From positions 20,294-84,293 of the forward strand of contig JAYUSF010000224.1 of the NCBI GenBank assembly GCA_043755815.1: a DNA stretch of 64,000 nt, read 5' to 3'. The position numbers were made by a program, and so were the translations under genes. Shown piece by piece: positions 26,470 through 33,940 of this stretch (the stretch's first letter is position 1; every line of letters starts with the position of its first letter). This stretch comes from CAIWAH01 sp043755815. Lineage in GTDB: Bacteria; Verrucomicrobiota; Verrucomicrobiia; Limisphaerales; UBA9464. The notes below the pieces were generated by a model, which saw only the letters and a list, made by a program, of their open reading frames with translations, was not told the origin of the DNA and did no database searches.

Positions 26470-26514
26470 AAAAGCAAAACGCCTTCCTCCCCGCGAAACT
26501 GAGAATGAAGGCGT
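26470..26514 (-). terminator. Probable riboswitch-controlled intrinsic terminator
   Basis: Minus-strand stem ACGCCTTC / GAAGGCGT, extended by TTCTC with GGGGA pairing after a bulge, and followed by TTTTGCTTTT. It lies 117 bases past the aptamer and 113 bases before the PEP-CTERM start. That is where a transcriptional expression platform would be expected, and there is no other gene it could serve. The 527-base gap 26358-26884 is filled by this hairpin, the aptamer and the start-proximal hairpins. Confidence 0.7.
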
Positions 26515-26630
26515 GTGACAATCACATTTCCGGCGCGCAGACAGGCGCACCGGCTGGCCTCATCCTTCGCTTGGCGGCGAAGCAGAAGCGGACAAGCCGG
26601 CCAACCGGCCGATGCCCACTTCCTGACGAG

Positions 26631-26787
26631 CACTGCCGGCGCGATGTCCGGACTCCGGGCTTAAACCTCGCTCCCGCCTTCCCAGTCTTGCGACCAGTGG
26701 CTGTCTTCACCGACCAGGGAGTCTGTAACCCGATACCGTGGCGCAACCGTCCCCGAATCTCACGGGGTTCCCGCACCTCCGACAGTG
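26631..26787 (-). ncRNA. Cobalamin riboswitch (B12 element) aptamer
   Basis: On the minus strand the conserved parts appear in order: GAGGTGCGGGAACCCCGTGA, GGGGACGGTTGCGCCACGGT, then AGCCACTGGTCGCAAGACTG and GGGAAGGCGGG, and finally AGCCCGGAGTCCGGACATCG in place of AG-CAGGAGACCTGCC. A nine-base-pair P1 helix closes it (CACTGTCGG at 26779-26787 with CCGGCAGTG at 26631-26639, one G-U). It binds a cobalamin and normally switches genes off. The next gene downstream is the PEP-CTERM protein; kup lies upstream on the same strand. No corrinoid transport or enzyme gene follows. Confidence 0.95.
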
Positions 26788-26884
26788 TTTGAAACATTGC
26801 CAGCCTCTCGCGAAGCCGGCGCTTCAAGGAACGGCGGTGATATGAGGGTGCGCGGGTGGGATTTCAAATTCCAAATTGGGAATC

Positions 26885-28774
26885 TTAAATCTCCACCTGC
26901 ATCCCGAGTTCCACCACGCGGTTGGGCGGCAGCCGGAAGAACGCGGTGGCCGAGTGGGCGTTGCGGGACATGAGCGCAAACAGCCGTTCCCGCCAGATCG
27001 CCATGCCGCTCTTCTTGGACGGAATGATCGTCTCGCGGCTCACAAAAAATGAGGTCTCGTGCTCGCGACACTTGAGGCCAAGTTCGCCGCAGCGACGCAG
27101 GATGTCGGGAATGTCCGGCTCCTCCATGAAACCATAGCGGGCCCGCACCCGCCAAAAGGCTTCCCCGAGGTCCTCGACGGACATCCGGGTCTCGTCCTCC
27201 ACATGGGGCGATTCGTCGACCGAAACCGTCATGAAGACGACACGTTCATGGAGCACCTTGTTGTGTTTCAGGTTGTGCAGCAGCGCGATGGGCACGCCAT
27301 CAGGGTTCCCGGCGAGGTAGATGCCGGTGCCCTTCACGCGCGGAATCTCGCGGCGACCGAGGCTGGACAGGAATTGGTCCACGGGCAGGGCCGACTGGCG
27401 CATGCGTTCCCACAGCAGCGTCCGCCCCTTGCGCCAGGTGGTCATGAGCGTGAACAGGATCGCCCCCACCACCAGCGGGAACCAGCCGCCGTGGGCGATT
27501 TTCAGCGAGTTGGCGCTGAAGAAGGAGACCTCGACGACGAGGAAGACCAGGGTCAATCCGCCGGCGGCCGCGAACGACCAGTTCCACAGGCGGCGGGCGG
27601 CAAAATAGAACAGGACCGTGTCGATGATCATCGTGAGCGTGACCCCCACACCGTAGGCGGCGGTCAGGTTGGACGAAGAGCGGAAGGCCAGCACCAAGGC
27701 GAGACACGACACCATGAGCGCCCAATTGACGTGGGGAATGTAGATCTGCCCGCGCTCCCTTTCGCTCGTGTGTTCGATGGCGAGGCGAGGCAGGAAGCCA
27801 AGCTGGATGGCCTGCATCGTCAGCGAATAGACCCCGCTGATGAGCGCCTGTGACGCAATGACCGCCGCCGCCGTCGCGAGCCCAACCAGGGGCAGGAGTG
27901 CCCATTTGGGGGCCAGATTGTAAAAGGGATTTACGGCGGTCTCAGGATGCTCAATGAGCAGCGCGCCCTGACCAAAGTAGTTCAAAAGGAGTGCGGGCAG
28001 GACCAGGCCGAACCAAGCCCGGCGGATCGGGCGGGCGCCGAAATGTCCCATGTCCGCATAGAGCGCCTCGCCGCCCGTCGCCACGAGGAACACCGCGCCC
28101 AAGACCACGAACCCCTCCCCGCGGTTTTCCAGGAAAAACTGCACCGCATGATGCGGACTGACCGCCCCCAGCACGGTGGGATGCTGGATGATCCCCTTGA
28201 TCCCGAGCAGCCCAATGGTCACAAACCACACGATCATCACCGGACCGAACACGTTGCCGATGGCGCCGGTGCCGGCCCGCTGCACGCTGAACAGGCCGAT
28301 CAGGACCGCGAGCGCGAGCGGAACCACGAACGGCTTCAGCTTCAAGGTCACCACCTCCAACCCTTCGACGGCGCCGAGCACCGTGACCGGCGGCGTAATC
28401 ATGCCATCGCCGTAAAGCAGCGCGGCGCCGAAAACTCCCAGCAGGGTCATCACCATCGCCCGGCGCCCCCGCCCGGCCGCGGTCTTCCGGTCAGGAAAAG
28501 CCAACGCCAGCAACGATAGGATTCCGCCTTCGCCCTTGTTGTCCGCCCGAAGCACGAAGACCAGGTATTTGACCGAAACCACCAGGATCAGGGACCAGAT
28601 GATCAGGGACAGCACCCCGTAAACGTTGTCCGGAGTCGGGGCGACCCCATGGACCCCGTTGAAGCATTCGCGCATCGCGTAAAGCGGGCTGGTGCCGATA
28701 TCGCCGTAAACCACGCCCAACGCGGCCAGCGTCAGGGCCGCCGTCCGGCTCGGTTTGGAAGATTCCGTGTGCAT
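26885..28774 (-). CDS. kup: Low-affinity potassium/proton transporter Kup
   Basis: A 629-residue inner-membrane K+ importer. It has the family start ALGVVYGDIGTSPLYAMRE, 12 predicted spans, YGDGMITPPVTVLGAVEGLE, GGEALYADMGHFG and a cytoplasmic C-terminal domain of about 170 residues (GTGIYLAGNPDGVP, SYFVSRETIIPSKKSGM-like). Length is normal. It is the second gene of a transcript led by a c-di-AMP riboswitch, 11 bases after the small membrane protein. That fits the known link of c-di-AMP with potassium uptake. Confidence 0.97.
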   Translation of the reverse strand: MHTESSKPSRTAALTLAALGVVYGDIGTSPLYAMRECFNGVHGVAPTPDNVYGVLSLIIWSLILVVSVKYLVFVLRADNKGEGGILSLLALAFPDRKTAAGRGRRAMVMTLLGVFGAALLYGDGMITPPVTVLGAVEGLEVVTLKLKPFVVPLALAVLIGLFSVQRAGTGAIGNVFGPVMIVWFVTIGLLGIKGIIQHPTVLGAVSPHHAVQFFLENRGEGFVVLGAVFLVATGGEALYADMGHFGARPIRRAWFGLVLPALLLNYFGQGALLIEHPETAVNPFYNLAPKWALLPLVGLATAAAVIASQALISGVYSLTMQAIQLGFLPRLAIEHTSERERGQIYIPHVNWALMVSCLALVLAFRSSSNLTAAYGVGVTLTMIIDTVLFYFAARRLWNWSFAAAGGLTLVFLVVEVSFFSANSLKIAHGGWFPLVVGAILFTLMTTWRKGRTLLWERMRQSALPVDQFLSSLGRREIPRVKGTGIYLAGNPDGVPIALLHNLKHNKVLHERVVFMTVSVDESPHVEDETRMSVEDLGEAFWRVRARYGFMEEPDIPDILRRCGELGLKCREHETSFFVSRETIIPSKKSGMAIWRERLFALMSRNAHSATAFFRLPPNRVVELGMQVEI

Positions 28775-28785
28775 GGAAAAAACGG

Positions 28786-29220
28786 TCAGGTGGCCACCAA
28801 ACCCAGTTTCAGGGCGGCAATGAGGTTCTGCGGTTCGTCCGTGCCCACGGCCAGCTTCTTGCCGTCCTTCAGCGTGAACGCCACGGCCTCAAAGCCGGCG
28901 ACGTTGTAGAGCCAGCCAAACTTCGTGTAGTGAATGCCCCAGCCTTCCAGCCAGGTGGTGCGGACGGGGCGGGCTTCGGCAATGTGAGCCACGGGAATGC
29001 TTCGGCGGATCAGGCCGGGACCAAAGCGCCAGTGCAGTTGCCGGTCGGCGACCTCAACTGAAATCGAGCCGAACAGCCAAGCCACCGCGACCAGCACCGG
29101 AATGCCGGAAAGTGCACCCCAGACGCGCGTCGAGGCGGCAAACCCCGCCAACAGGACTGCCATCACCGCGGGAAACAATAGCCAGCGGCCCGCCCGCTGT
29201 GTGTGCGAGTAAGTCTTCAT
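28786..29220 (-). CDS. Small membrane protein, PH-like, upstream of kup
   Basis: A 144-residue protein with two membrane segments (WLLFPAVMAVLLAGFAAS and LSGIPVLVAVAWLFGSI) and a soluble C-terminal part (VADRQLHWRFGPGLIRRSIP, WGIHYTKFGWLYNVAGFEAV, KLAVGTDEPQNLIAAL) resembling bacterial PH-like domains. Function unknown. It is the first gene after the c-di-AMP riboswitch, and kup follows 11 bases on, so a role linked to potassium or turgor is plausible. ATG at 29220 is used. Confidence 0.7.
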   Translation of the reverse strand: MKTYSHTQRAGRWLLFPAVMAVLLAGFAASTRVWGALSGIPVLVAVAWLFGSISVEVADRQLHWRFGPGLIRRSIPVAHIAEARPVRTTWLEGWGIHYTKFGWLYNVAGFEAVAFTLKDGKKLAVGTDEPQNLIAALKLGLVAT

Positions 29221-29228
29221 CGCGAATA

Positions 29229-29289
29229 CCGTCCCGGACGCACCAAGGTTGGGGCGTCGTCCTGCCGCGTCCGAATGGAGGCGGGACGG
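29229..29289 (-). promoter_or_regulatory. Long-range hairpin between riboswitch end and start codon
   Basis: CCGTCCCG and CGGGACGG, at 29229-29236 and 29282-29289, are perfect complements. The downstream one ends eight bases before the ATG of the 144-residue protein, and the upstream one directly abuts the 3' end of the c-di-AMP aptamer. Pairing would mask the translation start and compete with the aptamer's closing stem, as a translational expression platform would. This is inferred from complementarity only. Confidence 0.4.
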
Positions 29290-29450
29290 CCCTTCCAAAT
29301 GCCTGCGGAGTTAGCTGACGGACTGGAGCCTGGAAGTGCCCCCGGACCACCGGTTACCCGGTGCCGCACGCCCCGGCCGTGGCATTTCCGCCCCGGCTGA
29401 TGGGTCCCCCGCGCCCGGATCTTGGAATCGGCCGGGCTTCGGCTGCGGGC
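29285..29450 (-). ncRNA. c-di-AMP riboswitch (ydaO/yuaA class)
   Basis: Minus-strand sequence holds the hallmark blocks of the ydaO/yuaA class in order: CAGCCGAAGCCC (the GC-GAA-CC start), GCGGGGGACCCATCAGCCGG, GGGGCGGAAATGCC, and the highly conserved CCGTCAGCTAACTCCGCAGG at 29302-29321 followed by GCATTTGGAAGGG. Such RNAs bind cyclic di-AMP and turn off potassium import and cell-wall genes. Here it precedes a small membrane protein and kup. The 377-base gap 29221-29597 is otherwise only leader sequence. Aptamer ends are approximate. Confidence 0.9.
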
Positions 29451-29597
29451 GCGAGTAGTGCAAAAACCGGCCGCCCTGTCAAACGACCGGTCCGCCGGCC
29501 GAGTTCCCGCAACCTTCACGGGGAGCCTCCTGAGGCACATCGACGCGCACACTGCAAATGCTGGCCGGAGTCGCCACTGCCCGGGAATTGACGGCCG

Positions 29598-29813
29598 TCA
29601 CTTGGTCAGGAACCAGTGGATGAACCCGCAGCCGTTGCACACCAGGCAGTAGGCCTGCCGGTCCACCCAGTCGGGATTCATCGTGGTGGTCAGGGCCGTG
29701 TCCAAATGGGACCGGCGCTGGTGAAACGATTCGTGCTGGCACATCAGGCACTTGAGCCGGTGACCGGCGACTTCTACGGGGGCGGCTTCGGTCTTGATGC
29801 TGTTCAGGGGCAT
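29598..29813 (-). CDS. Small zinc-ribbon-like protein
   Basis: A 71-residue protein with two Cys pairs, LKCLMCQHESFHQRRSHLD and YCLVCNGCGFIHWF, spaced as in a zinc ribbon. Function unknown. The ATG at 29813 is the first that keeps the compact domain; the frame stays open far upstream in antisense to the nucleotidyltransferase gene, which is coincidental. It precedes the riboswitch by about 150 bases on the same strand. Confidence 0.6.
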   Translation of the reverse strand: MPLNSIKTEAAPVEVAGHRLKCLMCQHESFHQRRSHLDTALTTTMNPDWVDRQAYCLVCNGCGFIHWFLTK

Positions 29814-29982
29814 AGGTGGGCAGGGATTGGGGCAAGGGTGACGGGGAAGCTGAGACGCTGTCCGAAGTGATCGGAAGACAGACGAACCCAGCGGTGCGCG
29901 CTCGCTTTCATGGGGAACGACCCCATCCAGCCACGCCGGGCGGTGAAATGAAAAGCCTTTCGTCGCCGGCTTGCTGCCGTCC

Positions 29983-30858
29983 ATGCGCTTTGCCACGGTA
30001 ACCGCACCCGAAATGAAGCTCCGCAAAGCCGTCATCACCGCCGCCGGGAAGAACCAGCGCACGCTGCCGCTCCAGTCCCTCGTGGACCGGGACGGCGCCA
30101 CCAAGACCGCCCTGGCGATCATCATCGAGGAGGCGCTGGCCGCCGGGGTGGAGGAAATCGGGGTCGTCATCTGTCCAGGCGACCAGGCGGCCTACACCTC
30201 GGCGGCGGGCCGGCACGCGCCCCGGCTTCGATTCATTGAGCAGGCGGAACCCCTCGGCTACGGCCACGCCGTGTGGTGCGCGCGGGAATTTGTCGGCGAC
30301 GCCCCGTTCCTGCTGCTGGTGGGCGACCATCTTTATGTCAGCACGCAGGCGAATGGCTGCGCGAAACAACTGGTGGAGGTCGCCTGCGCGGCTGACTGCG
30401 CCGTATCGGCCGTGCAGGCCACGCACGAGAGCAAGCTGCCCTTTTATGGTGCGGTCGGCGGAAAGCTGGTCCCCGGCCAAACCGGCCTGCACGAGCTTAG
30501 CGACGTGCTGGAAAAGCCGACCCCTACGGAAGCGGAACAGCGGCTCGTCGTGCCGGGACTCCGGGCCGGGCACTACCTGTGTTTCTTCGGCATGCACGTG
30601 CTCACTCCGGCGGTGATGAACCTGCTGGGCTCCCTGGTGGCGGCCAACGCCGGCCGCGGCGGAGTCCACCTGTCGACAGCCCTGGCCCAACTGGCCCGCC
30701 GGGAGCGTTACCTCGCCTTTGAAGCCAACGGTCGCCGCTACGATCTGGGGGCAAAATACGGCCTGTTGACCGCCCAGCTGGCGTTGGCTTTGGAGGGTGG
30801 TGACCGGGACGAAGTGCTCGCCGGACTCGTCGAACTGCTGGCCCAACGGGCGCGCTAG
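29983..30858 (+). CDS. Sugar-phosphate nucleotidyltransferase with altered signature
   Basis: A 291-residue protein with the GT-A nucleotidyltransferase fold of the GalU/RmlA type: KAVITAAGKNQRTLPLQSLV at the nucleotide site, EQAEPLGYGHAVWCAREFVG, FLLLVGDHLYVS with the metal-binding Asp, and EKPTPTEAE. The usual GxGTRxxPxT is replaced by GKNQRTLPLQ, so the sugar and nucleotide cannot be named. ATG at 29983 is used; ATG at 30013 (MKLRKAVITAAG) would remove ten residues and is equally plausible. Confidence 0.8.
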   Translation: MRFATVTAPEMKLRKAVITAAGKNQRTLPLQSLVDRDGATKTALAIIIEEALAAGVEEIGVVICPGDQAAYTSAAGRHAPRLRFIEQAEPLGYGHAVWCAREFVGDAPFLLLVGDHLYVSTQANGCAKQLVEVACAADCAVSAVQATHESKLPFYGAVGGKLVPGQTGLHELSDVLEKPTPTEAEQRLVVPGLRAGHYLCFFGMHVLTPAVMNLLGSLVAANAGRGGVHLSTALAQLARRERYLAFEANGRRYDLGAKYGLLTAQLALALEGGDRDEVLAGLVELLAQRAR

Positions 30859-30864
30859 CCGGAG

Positions 30865-31899
30865 CTACTTCCGCTTTCCAGTGTCGGCCTTGATCCGGGC
30901 CCGCTCGGCTTCGAGCGTTTGCCGACGGGATTGGAGCTCGCCGAGCGCGTCCTTGATCGCCGACTCCAGGCGGCGTTTCAGCCCCGCGGAGTAGAACGGG
31001 CTGGTTCGATTCGCCTCAAGCTCAGCCTGCCGGGCGGAGATTTCCGCCTGCACCAACCCGATCTCCCGCTCCACCTGTGCCGGCCGGGAAACCGGTTCGG
31101 CGCCAGACTTGGGTTCCTTGGTTTTTCCCTGAAGCAGCTCTTGGACTGTCCGCGGACGAAACTCCGCTTCGAGTTTCTTCAGAAAGTCGGCGGCTTCGCG
31201 ATTGGCCTGCACGTAGCCCAGCAGTTCACGGAACCGGGCGCCGCCTTCCGGCCGCTTGGCCGCCCAATGGCCCAGCATCACGTCCACCCGCGCCCAAAAG
31301 GTGTTGCGATCCTCCTCGTCCCATTCTTTCAGGGTGACCTCGTCGCCCGGCTTCGGTTCCCGTGCATGCAACCGCCCGAAGAGCGCCATCTCTTCGGGAG
31401 TGCCCGCCCACAGTTGCTGCGGCAACTCCGCCGCCTTCCTGGCGATGAGCTCAGCTTCGCCCTTGGCTTCGCCTTCGGCCCACTTCACCCAAGTGTCCGC
31501 TTCACTCAGAGCTCCCAGCAGTTCGCCGTCATGGAGGGCGGCGCGCGCCCGGATCTGGTAGGCCAACGCGTGCACCCGCCGCTCCGCGGCAGGGACCTTT
31601 TCGGGCGTCGCTTCCGGTCCCACCACCGTCCACCGGCGCAGGATCACGGTGGACGCCAGTTCCCGAAGCTTGGTCCAGCCCCCATCGGGTGCCGTCGCGT
31701 TGCGTTGTTTCAACGCCTCTTCCAGGACGCGCGTTGTCTTTTCCAACTCCGGATCAGGCGCCGCCACCTTCAGCGGAATGGCCCGGGCATTGCCCAGGGC
31801 AGCGACCGGAATCCGGTTGGTGGCCTTCTGCGTCTGCGCGGCAGCCGGGGAAAGCAGACCGGCCACCAGACCGGTCAAGGCGAGACAGGAAATGCGCAC
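30865..31899 (-). CDS. Secreted alpha-helical protein of unknown function
   Basis: A 344-residue protein if it starts at GTG 31899, which gives a clean signal peptide (MRISCLALTGLVAGLLSPAAAQ). An ATG at 31983 would overlap the upstream gene. The mature part is largely charged helix with a C-terminal coiled-coil-like region (QVEREIGLVQAEISARQAEL, LESAIKDALGELQSRRQTLE). No family recognised. It is convergent with the nucleotidyltransferase gene (six bases apart). Confidence 0.65.
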   Translation of the reverse strand: MRISCLALTGLVAGLLSPAAAQTQKATNRIPVAALGNARAIPLKVAAPDPELEKTTRVLEEALKQRNATAPDGGWTKLRELASTVILRRWTVVGPEATPEKVPAAERRVHALAYQIRARAALHDGELLGALSEADTWVKWAEGEAKGEAELIARKAAELPQQLWAGTPEEMALFGRLHAREPKPGDEVTLKEWDEEDRNTFWARVDVMLGHWAAKRPEGGARFRELLGYVQANREAADFLKKLEAEFRPRTVQELLQGKTKEPKSGAEPVSRPAQVEREIGLVQAEISARQAELEANRTSPFYSAGLKRRLESAIKDALGELQSRRQTLEAERARIKADTGKRK

Positions 31900-31936
31900 G
31901 GCGTCGAATAGCAGGCGGGCAAGGCTGACGACGGGC

Positions 31937-32497
31937 TCAGCGCGCGTAGATTCCGCAGGGAGCAAACACCGCGGCCGGGCCACCGGAAATGCCCACGGGC
32001 GGCACCATGATCGACACCGGCGCGCCGTTGACGGTGAGTTCGGCGGTCGTGGCGACGGCTTCGATTCCCTGTTGGAAGAACGGCGGCATGGCCGAAGGGA
32101 CGCGACTGATGAGTTCCGCCTCCCTGAGGCCGCTGAGCCGGGTCTTGAAGACGTGTCCGGCGACCGTGATGGTGGCGCTGACTTCGGCCGGCGCGCTCAG
32201 GCTGATCTCGATCTGCGCGGACAAAACCGGGGCGTTTTCAAACGGTGTGCCGGCAAAAATCTTGGGCCCGAAATACGCGCCCACCTTCGAGTCCGGCGAA
32301 ACGAAACCCATGACGGACGGCGGTTGGGCGGGATCCGGCTGGAAGAAGATCATGCCGGCGGGGGCCGAGCCGACCGGGGTGTGGACCATCCGCGCGACGT
32401 GGACGATGACGTTGGGCATCGCCAAACCCGGCTGCGTGACAGCGACGAGATCGACTCCACCTTCCCAGGACATCCAGTTGTTAATGAGCGTAGCCAT
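31937..32497 (-). CDS. Hypothetical protein, beta-rich
   Basis: A 186-residue protein starting MATLINNWMSWEGGVDLVAV with no signal peptide. It is rich in Val, Ala and Pro (SAQIEISLSAPAEVSATITV) and ends VGISGGPAAVFAPCGIYAR. No family recognised. It is divergent from folC across about 150 bases, where both promoters should lie, and sits 37 bases upstream of the secreted helical protein on the same strand. Confidence 0.6.
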   Translation of the reverse strand: MATLINNWMSWEGGVDLVAVTQPGLAMPNVIVHVARMVHTPVGSAPAGMIFFQPDPAQPPSVMGFVSPDSKVGAYFGPKIFAGTPFENAPVLSAQIEISLSAPAEVSATITVAGHVFKTRLSGLREAELISRVPSAMPPFFQQGIEAVATTAELTVNGAPVSIMVPPVGISGGPAAVFAPCGIYAR

Positions 32498-32647
32498 AAA
32501 ATTGAACCGTGATTGTGGTTGCGCGGGCATTCTTCGTCGAACTCGCGCCGTCGACAATACGTGTTTCTACGTAAGCGCGGCTCCGGCGGGCGGAATCCCG
32601 ATGCCCGGCGCTTTGACAAAGGACCGCACCGTGGCCCAGAAAACGCC

Positions 32648-33940
32648 GTGACCTACGCGGACGCGCTCGCCTACCTGCACTCGCTGCGGATGTTTGGTTT
32701 CCAGCCCGGCCTGGAAACCACCCGGCGGCTGGCCGAAGCGGCGGGCAATCCGCACGAGCGGCTGCGGTTCATCCACGTCGCCGGCACCAACGGTAAGGGC
32801 TCCGTCTGCGCCCTGCTCGAAAGCGTTTACCGGACGACTGGCTTTCGCACCGGCCTCTACACGTCGCCCCACCTCGTGCGGTTTGGCGAACGGATGCAGA
32901 TCAACCGCGTGCCGATTCCCGACGCCGATCTCGCCCGACACGTCGCCGCCTTGAAGGCCGTGGCCGAGACCTTGCCCGGACTTGATCCCACGTTTTTCGA
33001 ATTCACGACCGTGCTGGCGCTTCGCTATTTCGCCGAGGCGCACGTGGACGTGGTGCTCTGGGAAACCGGACTCGGCGGCCGGCTCGACGCCACGAACATC
33101 GTCACGCCCCTCGCCAGTGTGATCACGCAGATCGGCTGGGATCACCAGAAGGTGCTGGGGAATACCATTGCCGCCATCGCGGCGGAAAAGGCGGGCATCA
33201 TCAAGCCGGGCGTGCCCGCGCTGACCGCCGCCACGGACCCGGAGGCCAGGGCCATCATCGAATGGAAGGCGCGGGAACTCGATTCCCTCCTGCTCATCAT
33301 CGGGCCGGGCGAACTCGCCAACTTCCGCCTCGAAGTCGGCCTGCTCGGCGAACATCAGCGCAGCAATGGTGCGCTCGCCGCGGCCACTGTCCGGCTGCTG
33401 CGCGTGTTCCTGCCCGTCAGCGACGCGCAACTGGCCGAAGGATTCAGGAACGTGAACTGGCCGGGCCGACTTCAGGTCGTGAAACGTGGCGGCCAGACGC
33501 TGCTGCTCGACGGCGCGCACAACCGGGACGGCGTGGCCTCGCTCACGGCGGCGCTCCGGCAGAATTTCGCGGGAAAGCGACCGACGCTGATCCTCGGGAT
33601 GCTCGCGGACAAAGACTGGTCCGACATGGTTCGGGCCTTGGTCCCGCTGGCTGCCCGCGTCATCACCGCACCGGTTGCCAGCGGGCGGACCGTCACTGCG
33701 GAGGACCTTCGCGCCGCCTGTGTGGCCACGGGCGCCGGACGACCGGTGAAGGCGGCGCAATCCGTCGCCGAAGCCTTGAAGCTGTCCGCCGTCGACCCCT
33801 TCGTGGTCATCACGGGTTCGCTCTATTTCATCGGGGAAGCCTTGGAACGGCTCGGCCTGAGCGCCGCCCCGATCGGCGAGGAGCGCGCCTTGAACGAGTG
33901 GTCGCCACCCGGACCGAACCTTTCCCCGGCCAAGCGCTAA
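32648..33940 (+). CDS. folC: Folylpolyglutamate / dihydrofolate synthase
   Basis: A 430-residue Mur-ligase-family enzyme that adds glutamate to folates, and possibly to dihydropteroate. It has the P-loop IHVAGTNGKGSVCALLES, LYTSPHLVRFGERMQI, ETGLGGRLDATN and the HQKVLGNTIAAIAAEKAGI block. The C-terminal domain has LLLDGAHNRDGVASL. GTG at 32648 gives the normal N-terminus (MTYADALAYLHSL); the open frame further upstream has no homology. Its stop overlaps the convergent polX stop by four bases. Confidence 0.95.
   Translation: MTYADALAYLHSLRMFGFQPGLETTRRLAEAAGNPHERLRFIHVAGTNGKGSVCALLESVYRTTGFRTGLYTSPHLVRFGERMQINRVPIPDADLARHVAALKAVAETLPGLDPTFFEFTTVLALRYFAEAHVDVVLWETGLGGRLDATNIVTPLASVITQIGWDHQKVLGNTIAAIAAEKAGIIKPGVPALTAATDPEARAIIEWKARELDSLLLIIGPGELANFRLEVGLLGEHQRSNGALAAATVRLLRVFLPVSDAQLAEGFRNVNWPGRLQVVKRGGQTLLLDGAHNRDGVASLTAALRQNFAGKRPTLILGMLADKDWSDMVRALVPLAARVITAPVASGRTVTAEDLRAACVATGAGRPVKAAQSVAEALKLSAVDPFVVITGSLYFIGEALERLGLSAAPIGEERALNEWSPPGPNLSPAKR

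Noticed and set aside
23239..29450. Corrinoid transporter or B12 enzyme gene near the cobalamin riboswitch
   Set aside because: I looked for BtuB, BtuF, Cbi/Cob, MetE and NrdJ-type sequences in and around the operon and saw none.
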